Below are positions 45,240 through 53,705 of a stretch of 64,000 bases of DNA, one piece after another. Source of the DNA: Methylorubrum rhodesianum (GTDB taxonomy: Bacteria > Pseudomonadota > Alphaproteobacteria > Rhizobiales > Beijerinckiaceae); NCBI RefSeq assembly GCF_014199985.1, contig NZ_JACHOS010000008.1:62001-126000 (forward strand), written 5' to 3'. Each line of letters starts with the position of its first letter. The first letter of the stretch is position 1. The notes below the pieces were generated by a model. It searched no databases. It saw only the letters and a program-made list of their open reading frames with translations, and was not told where the DNA came from. Made by a program: the position numbers and the translations under genes.

Positions 45240-46688
45240 TTGCCGCCCCTCTTCGACTACGCCGCGCAAGCGGGTTCCGCGATCAAGGCCTTCGCGGAAG
45301 CCTCCAGCGATCTGCTGATCCAGCCGACTCTGCGCCTCGGCGTCACCGGACTGGCCCGCTCGGGCAAGACGGTGTTCACCACCGCGCTGATCCACCATCT
45401 CGTCGAGGGCCACGCCCTGCCCGCCTTCGAGCCGGCCCAGGCCGGGCGCCTGCGCCGGGCCCGGCTCGTCCCCCAGCCCGACGACGACGTGCCGCGCTTT
45501 CCCTTCGAGGAGAACTTTTCCGCGCTCACCGAGGCCCGGCGCTGGCCGGGCTCGACCGACCGGATCAGCCAGTTCCGCCTGGAGATCGAGTACGAGCGCT
45601 CGGGCGGCTGGCGCTCGGGCCCGGCGACGCTGATGCTCGACGTGGTGGACTATCCCGGCGAGTGGCTGCTCGATCTGGCGCTCGTCGATCAGAGCTACGT
45701 GGCGTGGTCGCGCGCGACCATCGCCGGCACCCGCCGGACCGGCCGCGCCGAGATCGCCGCGCCGTGGCTCGCGCTGATGCGGGACCTCGACCCGGCTGCC
45801 CCCCTCGACGAGGTGCTGGCCGAGCGCGCCGCCAACGCCTTCAAGGCCTACCTCGCCGCGCTCCGCGCCGGTGCGGAATCGGTAGCCACGACGCCGCCGG
45901 GGCGCTTCCTGATGCCCGGGGATCTGGCCGGCTCGCCGATGCTGACCTTCGCCCCCCTCGACCGGCTGGAGGAGAGTCAGGTTCCCGGCAGCCTCGGCGC
46001 GCTGATGGAACGGCGGTTCGAGGCCTACAAGAGCAAGGTGGTGGAGCCGTTCTTCCGCGAGCACTTCCAGCGAGTCGATCGGCAGATCGTGCTGGTGGAC
46101 GTGCTCTCGGCGGTCGATTCCGGACCGGCGGCGCTCGCCGAGCTGGAGGAAGCGCTCGACGCGGTGCTGCTCGCCTTCCGGATCGGGCGCAACAGCCTGC
46201 TCTCACGCTTCTTCGCACCGCGGGCCGACCGGATCATGTTCGCCGCGACCAAGGCCGACCATCTCCACCAGTCGAGCCACGACCGGCTCGACGCGCTGCT
46301 GCGCCTGCTCGTGTCGCGGGCGATGCGCCGGACCGAGGCCGCGGGCGCGCGGGTCGGCACCGTGGCGCTCGCCTCCGTGCGCGCCACTCGCGAGACCACG
46401 GTGCATGATGGCGGCGAGGTTCTGCGCGCCGTCTCCGGCACGCCGGAGGCGGGCGAGCATGTCGGCGACGAGACCTTTGACGGCGTATCCGAGGCCGCGG
46501 TGTTTCCCGGAGAGCTGCCCGCCGACCCGCAGGCGGTGCTCGACGGGGCGATCCCGCCCGGCTCCTTCCGCTTCCCGCGCTTCCGCCCGCCGCCGGTCAA
46601 GCCCGACGCGCTCGGGCGGCCGGGCCACCTGCCGCAGATCCGGCTCGACCGGGCCATGCAGTTCCTGATCGGGGATCGGCTGACGTGA
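45240..46688 (+). CDS. YcjX-family GTPase-like protein
   Basis: DUF463/YcjX protein of 482 residues with Walker A GLARSGKT, the VVDYPGEWLLDL switch region and FAATKADHLHQSS as a nucleotide-specificity motif. The family pairs with YcjF in proteobacteria and belongs to stress regulons in enterics; its target is unknown. The first start is a TTG at 45240 with an upstream Shine-Dalgarno that is not strong. It overlaps ycjF by 4 bp (GTGA). Confidence 0.9.
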   Translation: MPPLFDYAAQAGSAIKAFAEASSDLLIQPTLRLGVTGLARSGKTVFTTALIHHLVEGHALPAFEPAQAGRLRRARLVPQPDDDVPRFPFEENFSALTEARRWPGSTDRISQFRLEIEYERSGGWRSGPATLMLDVVDYPGEWLLDLALVDQSYVAWSRATIAGTRRTGRAEIAAPWLALMRDLDPAAPLDEVLAERAANAFKAYLAALRAGAESVATTPPGRFLMPGDLAGSPMLTFAPLDRLEESQVPGSLGALMERRFEAYKSKVVEPFFREHFQRVDRQIVLVDVLSAVDSGPAALAELEEALDAVLLAFRIGRNSLLSRFFAPRADRIMFAATKADHLHQSSHDRLDALLRLLVSRAMRRTEAAGARVGTVALASVRATRETTVHDGGEVLRAVSGTPEAGEHVGDETFDGVSEAAVFPGELPADPQAVLDGAIPPGSFRFPRFRPPPVKPDALGRPGHLPQIRLDRAMQFLIGDRLT

Positions 46689-47713
46689 CCAACCCGCAGC
46701 GCCCGCGCGCCTTCCGCATCCCCTCCGCCGACGCCCCCGCGCCGGAGGCCGCCACCGCCGAGGCTCCGCCCCCGCCGCGGCCGGAGGTGCGCTTCGTCGA
46801 TGAACCCTACGAGATCGTGGACGCCGCCGACGGCGTGGCGGTGCCCGTGGCGCCCAAGCGCCGGGCGCCGTGGCTGTCGATCCTGTTCAGCGCGCTCGGC
46901 GGTCTCGTCACCATCGCAGTCGGCCTCTCGGTGGAGCGGCTGATCACCGACCTGTTCGCCACCGCGCCTTGGCTCGGCTGGGTCGCGCTGGCGCTGCTGC
47001 TCATCGCCGTGATCGCGCTCGCGGCCATCGTCGCCCGCGAGGCGCTGGGGGTCTGGCGCGAGCGCAAGATCGAGGCTTTGCGCGAGCGGGCGCTGACGGC
47101 GCTCTCGACCCGCGACCACACCGCAGCGCAGGGCGTGGTGCAGGAGTTGCGGGGCTTCTATGCCGACCGGCCGGCACTGGCCGGCGGCCTCCGCCGGCTC
47201 GACGCGGTGGGCGACGCGATCCTCGACGTGGATGACCGGCTGGCGCTGGCCGAGGGCGAGCTGCTGGCGCCCCTCGACCGGCAGGCCAAGGCGGCGATCG
47301 CCCAGGCCGCGAGCCAGGTCTCGGCGGTGACGGCCTTGAGTCCGCGGGCGATCGTCGATGTTGCCTTCGTGGTGTTTTCCGCCGCCCGGCTGCTGCGCCG
47401 GATCGCGGCGATCTACGGCGGACGGCCCGGCCTGCTCGGCTTCCTCCGGCTCGCCCGCGCGGCGCTCGCCCATCTCACCGTCACCGGCGGCATGGCGGTG
47501 GGCGAGGGCATGCTGCATCAGGTACTCGGCCTCGGGCTCGCGGCCCGCGTTTCGGCCAAGCTCGGCGAGGGTGTGCTCAACGGCCTGATGACCGCGCGCT
47601 TCGGCCTCGCGGCGCTCGCCGTCTGCCGGCCCCTTCCCTTCGTCCGGGCCATGCCACCCACGGTCAACGACGTGGCCGGCCAGCTTTTTCGAAGCGGCGA
47701 CGACAAGGAATAG
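46685..47713 (+). CDS. YcjF-family (TIGR01620) inner membrane protein
   Basis: The 342-residue protein has an acidic Pro/Ala-rich N-terminus, then two transmembrane helices (about residues 60-85 and 95-115). The cytoplasmic DUF697-type domain follows (ALSPRAIVDVAFVVFSAARLLRRIA). It is the membrane partner of the YcjX-like protein and begins at a GTG overlapping its stop. Function unknown. A strong bidirectional terminator follows. Confidence 0.9.
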   Translation: MTNPQRPRAFRIPSADAPAPEAATAEAPPPPRPEVRFVDEPYEIVDAADGVAVPVAPKRRAPWLSILFSALGGLVTIAVGLSVERLITDLFATAPWLGWVALALLLIAVIALAAIVAREALGVWRERKIEALRERALTALSTRDHTAAQGVVQELRGFYADRPALAGGLRRLDAVGDAILDVDDRLALAEGELLAPLDRQAKAAIAQAASQVSAVTALSPRAIVDVAFVVFSAARLLRRIAAIYGGRPGLLGFLRLARAALAHLTVTGGMAVGEGMLHQVLGLGLAARVSAKLGEGVLNGLMTARFGLAALAVCRPLPFVRAMPPTVNDVAGQLFRSGDDKE

Positions 47714-47762
47714 CCCGTCATCGCGAGGCCGCGCGGCTTCCGGCGCAGCGCCCGAAAAAGAA

Positions 47763-47790
47763 GGCTCCCGCACCGGTCGGTGCGGGAGCC
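47763..47790. terminator. Bidirectional terminator between convergent genes
   Basis: GGCTCCCGCACC and GGTGCGGGAGCC form a perfect 12-bp stem with a 4-nt loop. It is flanked by TTCTCGTTCTTCG on one side and a GAAAAAGAA tract on the other, so it can stop transcription from both directions. Confidence 0.8.
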
Positions 47791-47821
47791 TTCTCGTTCT
47801 TCGACAGCTCGGGGGCAGCGA

Positions 47822-48208
47822 TCAGCAGTCGTCGCCGCCCTTCTTGTCGCCGAGCTTCTGGTCGTGACCGGCGGCGTTCATCGCGCCGACCGTGCCCGGA
47901 GCCGCCGGCTGGTCGCCACCGGCGGTGTTCTTGGCCGAAGAGGTCTGGTCCGAACCCGGCTTGTTGCCGACGCCCTGGCCGGCGCCGACATTGTTCATCG
48001 CGCCCACGGTGCCCGGGGAGGCCGGCTGCTGGCCGCCGGCAAGGTTCTTCGAACCCGCGTCGGCGCCGCTGCCGGTGCTGCTGTTCGCGGCGGTCGAATC
48101 GCTCGGGGCCTTGGCGTTGGTGCTGCCGGTGTTGCACGGAGCGGCGAGCGCGGAGCCGGCGATGAAGGCGAAAGCGGTAGCGGTGGCGATGGTCTTCGTG
48201 AGCGTCAC
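47822..48208 (-). CDS. Repeat-containing small exported protein
   Basis: The 128-residue protein has a signal peptide (to about SALAA), a Ser/Thr/Gly/Asn-rich low-complexity middle and two copies of a ~37-residue unit. Both contain GG-x-QPA-x-PGTVGAMN. Single cysteines lie just after the cleavage site (APCNTG) and at the C-terminus (GGDDC). Composition suggests a disordered secreted protein. I do not recognise it; similar GTVGAMN proteins appear to be Methylobacterium-specific as far as I recall. Confidence 0.75.
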   Translation of the reverse strand: MTLTKTIATATAFAFIAGSALAAPCNTGSTNAKAPSDSTAANSSTGSGADAGSKNLAGGQQPASPGTVGAMNNVGAGQGVGNKPGSDQTSSAKNTAGGDQPAAPGTVGAMNAAGHDQKLGDKKGGDDC

Positions 48209-48407
48209 GTGTGCGTCCCTCCGAATTTGTCCGATCGGCTGTGCCGGCCGGTCTGCCCGAGGAAAGCAATTAAGGAAAATTAAGTTCCCGATTTATCCTG
48301 CATCAAAGAATCTTTTTAGGACTGCACTTTCCTACATTCGATAGAAATCGGCCCAAGCTCCTGATATAAAATACACTCTTCCACCGCCGCCCGATCGCGT
48401 CCGCCGG

Positions 48408-48959
48408 TCACAGCGGCGCGAGGAATCCAGCCAGCCGCATCAGCCCCTCCGGCCACGGCCCGTGCCCGCTCGCGACGTTGATGTGGCCGGCCTCGCCCGC
48501 ATCCACCAGCGCCGAGCCCCAGGCATAGGCGTAATCCTCCGCCCGCTCGTAGCGGCAATGCGGGTCGGTGCGGCTCGCCACCAGCAACGAGGGGAAGGGC
48601 AGCGGGTCACGCGGCACCGGCGCGAAAGCGCGCACGCTCTCGGGCAGGTCGGCGCCCGCCTCGATGTCGGGGAAGGCGACAAGCAGGGCCCCGCGCACGA
48701 CGCCCTCGGGGAAACGCGGCGCGGCCTCCACCGCCGCGACGACGCCGAGACTGTGGGCGATGAGGATCACCGGCCGGGTCGCCGCCTCGACCGCCTCGAC
48801 GACGCGGCTGCGCCACGCCTCCGGGTCGGGTCGATGCCAGTCGTCCTGCGCGACGATCCGCGCGGTCTTGAGCCGGGCCGCCCAGCGCGCCTGCCAGTGC
48901 TCCTCCTCGGAGCCGGCATAGCCGGGCAGGATCAGGATGTCGCAATCGGCAGTCTTCAT
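48408..48959 (-). CDS. RBBP9/YdeN-family serine hydrolase
   Basis: Compact alpha/beta hydrolase of 183 residues beginning DILILPGYAGSEEEHWQARW. The nucleophile elbow is AHSLG; acid and base are likely in LLVASRTDPHC and GEAGHINVASGHGPWPEG. All are hallmarks of the RBBP9/YdeN family. The natural substrate is unknown. It follows lysA on the same strand after 65 bp. Confidence 0.9.
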   Translation of the reverse strand: MKTADCDILILPGYAGSEEEHWQARWAARLKTARIVAQDDWHRPDPEAWRSRVVEAVEAATRPVILIAHSLGVVAAVEAAPRFPEGVVRGALLVAFPDIEAGADLPESVRAFAPVPRDPLPFPSLLVASRTDPHCRYERAEDYAYAWGSALVDAGEAGHINVASGHGPWPEGLMRLAGFLAPL

Positions 48960-49024
48960 CGAAGTCTTCTCGGAAGGGCGTCCCTACGCAACGGGCGGCG
49001 GCCCGCCCGGCTCCACCGGCAGCG

Positions 49025-50293
49025 TCACGCGAGCCAGTCGGGCAGGCGGTCGAGGCCGATCAGGTCGTCGTAGCTCGGGCGCGGGCGCACGACCGCCGAG
49101 CGGTCGCCGGTCACCAGCACCTCGGGCACGAGACGGCGGCTGTTGTAGGTGCCGGCCTGGACCGCACCGTAGGCCCCCGCGCTCATCACCGCGATCAGGT
49201 CCCCCGGCCCGACCGCCGGCATCTCGCGACCGAGCGCGAGATAATCGCCGCTCTCGCAGACCGGGCCGACCACGTCCGCCGTCAGCCGCGGCGTGTCGGG
49301 AGCAGGCTCGCGCAGGGGCCGCAGGGCGTGGAAGGCGTCGTAGAGCGTCGGGCGGATCAGGTCGTTCATCGCCCCGTCGACGATGACGAAGGTCTTGTCC
49401 TCCGTCGGCTTCACGTAGATCACCCGGGTGACAAGGATGCCGGCATTGCCCGCGATCATCCGCCCGATCTCGAAGACCGGCCTCAGGCCCAGCGGCCGGA
49501 AATGGGGGCGCAGGATCTCGGCGAGCGCCGCCGGATCCGGCGGGGGGGCGTTGTCGTCGCGATAGGGGATGCCCAGCCCGCCGCCGAAATCGACGTGGTG
49601 CAGCCGGTGTCCGTCGGCGAGGAGGTCGCGGGCGAGTTCGCAGAGCAGCCGTGCGGCGTTGTCGAACGGGGTCAGGTCCGTGATCTGGCTGCCGATATGC
49701 GCGTCGACGCCGACGATCTCGAGGCCCGGCAGCCGGGCCGCCCCGGCATAGACCTCGCGCGCGCGGGAGATCGGGATGCCGAATTTGTTCTCGGACTTGC
49801 CCGTCGAGATCTTGGCATGCGTGCGCGCATCGACGTCCGGGTTCACGCGGATCGAGACCGGCGCCCTCTGCCCCCGCGAGGCGGCGACCTCGGACAGGGC
49901 GGCGAGTTCGGGCTCGCTCTCGACGTTGAAGCAGAGGATGTTCGCGTCGAGCGCGGCGGCCATCTCCGCGCGGGTCTTGCCGACGCCGGAGAAGACGATG
50001 CGGCTGCCCGGCACGCCCGCGGCCAATGCGCGGCGCAACTCGCCCTCGGAGACGATGTCCATGCCCGCGCCTTGGCGGGCGAGGGTGGCGAGCACGGCCT
50101 GGTTCGAATTGGCCTTCATGGCGAAGCACACCAGCGCGTCGTCGCCGGCGAAGGCTTGAGCGAAGACGCGGTAGTGCCGCTCCAGGGTGGCGGTGCTGTA
50201 GCAGTAGAACGGTGTGCCGACCGCGTCCGCCAGTGCCGTCAGATCGACGTCCTCGGCGTGGAGACGCCCGTCCCGATAGTGGAAGTGGTGCAT
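49025..50293 (-). CDS. lysA: LysA, diaminopimelate decarboxylase
   Basis: PLP enzyme making lysine from meso-diaminopimelate. The 422-residue fold type III protein has the PLP lysine in CFAMKANSNQAVL, then DIVSEGELRRAL, HIGSQITDL, VDFGGGLGIPY and CESGDYLALGR with the active-site cysteine. Length and order fit LysA rather than arginine decarboxylase. It lies downstream of the lptM-like gene on the - strand, a pairing typical for alphaproteobacteria. Confidence 0.96.
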   Translation of the reverse strand: MHHFHYRDGRLHAEDVDLTALADAVGTPFYCYSTATLERHYRVFAQAFAGDDALVCFAMKANSNQAVLATLARQGAGMDIVSEGELRRALAAGVPGSRIVFSGVGKTRAEMAAALDANILCFNVESEPELAALSEVAASRGQRAPVSIRVNPDVDARTHAKISTGKSENKFGIPISRAREVYAGAARLPGLEIVGVDAHIGSQITDLTPFDNAARLLCELARDLLADGHRLHHVDFGGGLGIPYRDDNAPPPDPAALAEILRPHFRPLGLRPVFEIGRMIAGNAGILVTRVIYVKPTEDKTFVIVDGAMNDLIRPTLYDAFHALRPLREPAPDTPRLTADVVGPVCESGDYLALGREMPAVGPGDLIAVMSAGAYGAVQAGTYNSRRLVPEVLVTGDRSAVVRPRPSYDDLIGLDRLPDWLA

Positions 50294-50423
50294 GTCAGGA
50301 TCATCCGCCGCGCGGAAAAGGGGGCCGGCACGCCCGAATGCCCCTGTGCGCGGTGCGCTGTCTACCGCGAACCGGGCCTCCGGCGCACCTTCGGCCGCGG
50401 CATCAGGACAGCCCGGGCGGCCG

Positions 50424-50777
50424 CTACAGCAGCGGATCGAGGATGAACGGCTCCTTGGGGACCCTGTAGCCGCGCTTCGATCCGCGGGAGGTCGTGACCG
50501 GAACGCCGTCGCCGCCCGCCGGGATCGCTGCGGCGCTCAGCTCGTCGCCCGCCTGGACGGCCTCCGGATCGGGAGCCGCGCCGCGATCCCCCACGGAGAC
50601 CGTGCTGCCCGGCAGGCTGCGCGCCGAGGCCGGCACGCCGGGCCGCGTGCTCGTCGGAGCGGTCTCGGACAGGGCGGCGCCCGGCGGTTCCAGGCTGCCG
50701 CGCCGGCCGCAGGCCGTGCAGGCCAGGACGAGGCCGAGCGCGATCAGGATCGAGAGGCGGGCGGAGCGGGCAGGCAT
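50424..50777 (-). CDS. lptM: LptM-like small lipoprotein
   Basis: The 117-residue protein has a hydrophobic signal and a lipobox-like end (LACTAC) followed by GRRGSLEPPG, the CGxxGxLxxP start of LptM/YifL lipoproteins. LptM helps assemble the LPS translocon LptD. The residue at -3 of the lipidated Cys is itself a Cys, slightly unusual. The rest is Ser/Pro/Ala-rich and probably disordered. The ATG at 50777 gives a normal signal; it precedes lysA by 130 bp. Confidence 0.75.
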   Translation of the reverse strand: MPARSARLSILIALGLVLACTACGRRGSLEPPGAALSETAPTSTRPGVPASARSLPGSTVSVGDRGAAPDPEAVQAGDELSAAAIPAGGDGVPVTTSRGSKRGYRVPKEPFILDPLL

Positions 50778-50913
50778 CGGATTTCCGGCGGTCTTTCCGG
50801 CAGGACGGCGCGAGCTTAGCCGTTGGAGCCTCATCCCGAAAGATGGCCACCGGCATCGCGGGCGGGACGATGCCGGCGCGAGGCCGGCCCCGCCCCGAGC
50901 CGGCGGCGCGACC

Positions 50914-51192
50914 TCAGCTCTTCTTGTTGCCGCGCGGAGCGTCCTTCGGCGGCGTGTAGGCGTCGATCGCCCGGCGGCAGTTCTCGGAGAGCTTGGACCA
51001 GTTGGTCTTGAAGCACTGATCGGTCGCCGGATCGTCCGGGTCGAGGTTGCCGCAATAGCTCAGGTAATCGCCGGTGCAGTACTTCTTGAGCGTCTCGTTG
51101 CCGCGCTTCGACTGCTGCGCCTGCGCCGGAGCGGCCAGCAGGGCGGCCGCGCCCGTCAATGCGAGAACCAGAGGCGTCAGCTTCAAGGCCAT
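50914..51192 (-). CDS. Small exported cysteine-containing protein
   Basis: The 92-residue protein has a signal peptide (MALKLTPLVLALTGAAALLA, cleavage near AQAQ). The mature part has four cysteines in the pattern KYCTGDYLSYC, DQCF and NCRRAI, resembling cysteine-rich repeats of small periplasmic proteins. Its lysine-rich tail ends GNKKS. Function unknown. Confidence 0.8.
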   Translation of the reverse strand: MALKLTPLVLALTGAAALLAAPAQAQQSKRGNETLKKYCTGDYLSYCGNLDPDDPATDQCFKTNWSKLSENCRRAIDAYTPPKDAPRGNKKS

Positions 51193-51412
51193 GATGTTCG
51201 CTCGATCGCGGTTCGAAGGGAAGGGTTCGTGCGAGGAGATCCGGGCGCGATGATGCTCCCGCATGTCCGAAACAAGGCGGGTCCGGGGCAAACGCAAGGT
51301 GGTTCGGTGCTTACGGGCTCGTGCGGAGCATCGCAAGGGAGGCCGGCACGATAGGCGGCGGGCCCGCCCCGCGCAGTGCGTTTCGGCTCCTGGCGTTTCG
51401 GCTCCTGGCGTT

Positions 51413-52126
51413 TCAGCTCTCGGCGAGGGCCGGGGAGGCGACGGGGAAGCTTCCGGTCTGGGGCAGACGGTCGCGCCGGGCCAGGGCGTCGGCAACCTCA
51501 TTGATGCGGCGGCGCAGCTCGGCGGTGTCGTCGCTCCCGGGCGCGGCCTGGGCGGCCCGGGCGGCCGCCAGTTCCGCGCGCAGCCTCTCGACCTCGGCCT
51601 CGATCCCGGGGCGGGCGAGCACGGCCCCGCCCGCTTCGTCCGCGGCCGAGGCGGCGCCCGCCTGCGCCCGGCGCGCCGCCTTGAGATCGTCGAGGACGGC
51701 GCGGTGGGCCTCCTCAAGGGCGTGAAGGGTGGCGAGCCCCGTCTCGCCCTCGGCGCGGGCCTTGGCCAGATCCTGGTCGAGCCCGGCGATGCGCTCGAGG
51801 GCGCGGGCCACCTCCGCCTCGCTGAGGATCCGGGCGGCGACCGCCGCCTCGGCCTCCATGGTGCGGGCCCCGATGGCGGCCATGTCGGCATGGCGCCGGG
51901 CGGCGATGGTCTCGGCCTTCCGCTCCAGTCGGCGCTGCACCACGGCGAATTCCGCCCGGAGGTGGTCGCGCTCGGCCACGACCTCCGACACGCTCACCGG
52001 CAGGGTCGCCTCGATCCGCCGCCGGGCCAGGCGGCCGGCGCGGGCGTTCACGGTCGGCAGGATCGTCAGGGCGCACAGGCTCGCCAGGAGGAAGCCGAGC
52101 CCGAAGATCATCACGGTCTCGATCAC
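51413..52126 (-). CDS. Membrane-anchored coiled-coil protein of unknown function
   Basis: The 237-residue protein has one N-terminal transmembrane helix (MIFGLGFLLASLCALTILP). A long Ala/Glu/Arg-rich coiled coil extends from about residue 45 to 215, with many EAEVARALERI-type heptads. I do not recognise a family. A GTG at 52126 with GAGG upstream is the preferred start; an ATG at 52111 is the alternative. The low-complexity frame upstream is not coding. Confidence 0.65.
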   Translation of the reverse strand: MIETVMIFGLGFLLASLCALTILPTVNARAGRLARRRIEATLPVSVSEVVAERDHLRAEFAVVQRRLERKAETIAARRHADMAAIGARTMEAEAAVAARILSEAEVARALERIAGLDQDLAKARAEGETGLATLHALEEAHRAVLDDLKAARRAQAGAASAADEAGGAVLARPGIEAEVERLRAELAAARAAQAAPGSDDTAELRRRINEVADALARRDRLPQTGSFPVASPALAES

Positions 52127-52394
52127 GAACGGGCCCTCACGCCGCCTCGGCCAGCAGATCCGGCCGCTGCGTCTTTTGCCCGTCTTGCCCGCGGGGAGGC
52201 AAGCGGGCTGTCCTCTCCCCGGCCTCAAAGACCGAGACCGCCTCCGCGGCCATTCGTCAACCCTTCCGGCTTTCGATGCGCTCGATGCCTCGGCCGCGAC
52301 CCGCGCCGGGGGCGCTGCGCGCCCGGTCTCCGCTCCCCGAGCGAAGGAGCGGGGCAGCCGGGCCAAGCAGCCGCTCAGGCCGCCCGGAAGAAAG

Positions 52395-53009
52395 CTAGAA
52401 CGGGTTCCAGGTCGGCCGGCCGGTGAACTTCAGGTAGCCGACATTGATGCCGAGCCGGGCGCCGACGCCGGAGCGGATCGGCACCACGATGATGCCGCCG
52501 TCGGTCACGGCGGTCATGCCGAAGCCGCCGATGAAGTAGGCCGAGCCGTCGACGCCGCCGAAGCGGCGGTAGAGGTCGCGCACGGCGGGCAGGTTGTAGA
52601 CGAGCATCATCGTGCGCGCGCCGTCGCCGCCGACGTCGAAGCCCAGCGTCGGGCCTTGCCAGTAGATCCGGCGCTGCCCGGCATTGCGGGTGTAGAGCGT
52701 GCCCTCGCCGAAGCGCAGGCCGCCGACGATGGCGCCGGACGCCTCCTGGCCGAGGATGTAGCCGTTGGGCTCGCCCCAGCGGCGGGTCGCCTCCTCGACG
52801 GTCAGGGCAAGGCCGCGCGACACGCTGCCGAAGAAGCGGTGCCCGTTCTCGACCACCTCGGAGGCGCGGAACGAGTCCGGACGCACGCCGTCGTCCTGAT
52901 AGGCCAGGGCGGGGACGGCGCTAGCGAGAAGTCCGCCGGAGAGCCCGGCGGAGAGCCCGAGCAGGGCGGCGCGGCGGGTCGTCGCCGTGCGGATGGGATC
53001 GTGCGGCAT
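52395..53009 (-). CDS. DUF1134-family periplasmic protein, EipA-like
   Basis: The 204-residue protein has a twin-arginine-like signal (TTRRAALLGLSAG) and a DUF1134 domain with GYILGQEASGAIVGGLRFGEGTLYT, GPTLGFDVGG and a C-terminal VGYLKFT. In Brucella the homologue EipA is a periplasmic beta-barrel needed for envelope stress resistance and its gene is activated by CtrA. Here a perfect CtrA-type box (53146-53160) lies 137 bp upstream, supporting the same regulation. Confidence 0.88.
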   Translation of the reverse strand: MPHDPIRTATTRRAALLGLSAGLSGGLLASAVPALAYQDDGVRPDSFRASEVVENGHRFFGSVSRGLALTVEEATRRWGEPNGYILGQEASGAIVGGLRFGEGTLYTRNAGQRRIYWQGPTLGFDVGGDGARTMMLVYNLPAVRDLYRRFGGVDGSAYFIGGFGMTAVTDGGIIVVPIRSGVGARLGINVGYLKFTGRPTWNPF

Positions 53010-53145
53010 GTCGGTCTCCCTACCGGCTCCCCCTTCGCTCGCCGCTGCCCGCCCATCGCCGGGCGGGGGCCTCCGCGACCGGAAGCCGTCGGATCGAGGC
53101 ACGCAGGGAGCGCGCAGTCTCGCGACCGATCAAGTCAAGATTGGG

Positions 53146-53160
53146 TTAACGTATGGTTAA
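53146..53160. promoter_or_regulatory. CtrA-type box upstream of the DUF1134 gene
   Basis: TTAA-CGTATGG-TTAA matches the CtrA consensus TTAA-N7-TTAA exactly, in a GC-rich genome where such sites are rare. It lies 137 bp upstream of the eipA-like gene and 15 bp beyond the GNAT gene stop. Confidence 0.65.
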
Positions 53161-53174
53161 GCGGAGGCAGGCCG

Positions 53175-53699
53175 TCATCGGAGCGGCCGGACCATGCGGA
53201 TGCTGGGAAAGACCAGGTCCGGTCCCATCGCCACGGCAATATCGCCGATCCGCCGGAAGCCGAGAGCGTGGTAGAAGGCCTCGCCGTTGAGGCTCGCGTA
53301 GCATTCGAGGCGGCTCAACCCGTGGGCGCGTGCATCCGCCACGCAGCGCTCGCACAGGGCCCGGCCGATGCCCCGCCCGATCCAGGCGGCGTCCGTCGCG
53401 AAATGCCGGATGTGACCGAGCCCTGGCTCGAGCGCGCCCGTTCCGGGCCGCTCGGCGGACCAGCCGCCGCAGCCGACGGCCTGCAGCCCGGCCTCCGACG
53501 ACCGTTCGGCGAGATAGTAGGTTCCGCCGCTCAGCAGCACGGGGCTGGCGCGCGTCATGATCGGCAGGGCACGGGAGAGGAGGCGGACGTCGTAGGCCTC
53601 GCCCATGAGGCTTGGATAGGAGGCGCTCAGGACGCGCCCGACGGCGGCCGCGTCTGCCGGCCGAGCCACCCTGATCACGATTTCCGCAGACACGGCCAT
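53175..53699 (-). CDS. GNAT-family N-acetyltransferase
   Basis: The 174-residue acetyl-CoA-dependent transferase has the family opening VIRVARPADAAAVGRVL, the acetyl-CoA loop IGRGIGRALCE and LECYASLNGEAFYHALGFRRIGD. The acceptor substrate is unknown. The cysQ stop lies only 6 bp before its start, so the two genes form one - strand operon. Confidence 0.88.
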   Translation of the reverse strand: MAVSAEIVIRVARPADAAAVGRVLSASYPSLMGEAYDVRLLSRALPIMTRASPVLLSGGTYYLAERSSEAGLQAVGCGGWSAERPGTGALEPGLGHIRHFATDAAWIGRGIGRALCERCVADARAHGLSRLECYASLNGEAFYHALGFRRIGDIAVAMGPDLVFPSIRMVRPLR

Positions 53700-53705
53700 C
53701 GCGCC

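Noticed and set aside
48271..48284. TTAA-N6-TTAA upstream of the repeat-containing exported protein
   Set aside because: The spacing is six, not the seven required for a CtrA box, and it lies in a generally AT-rich stretch.
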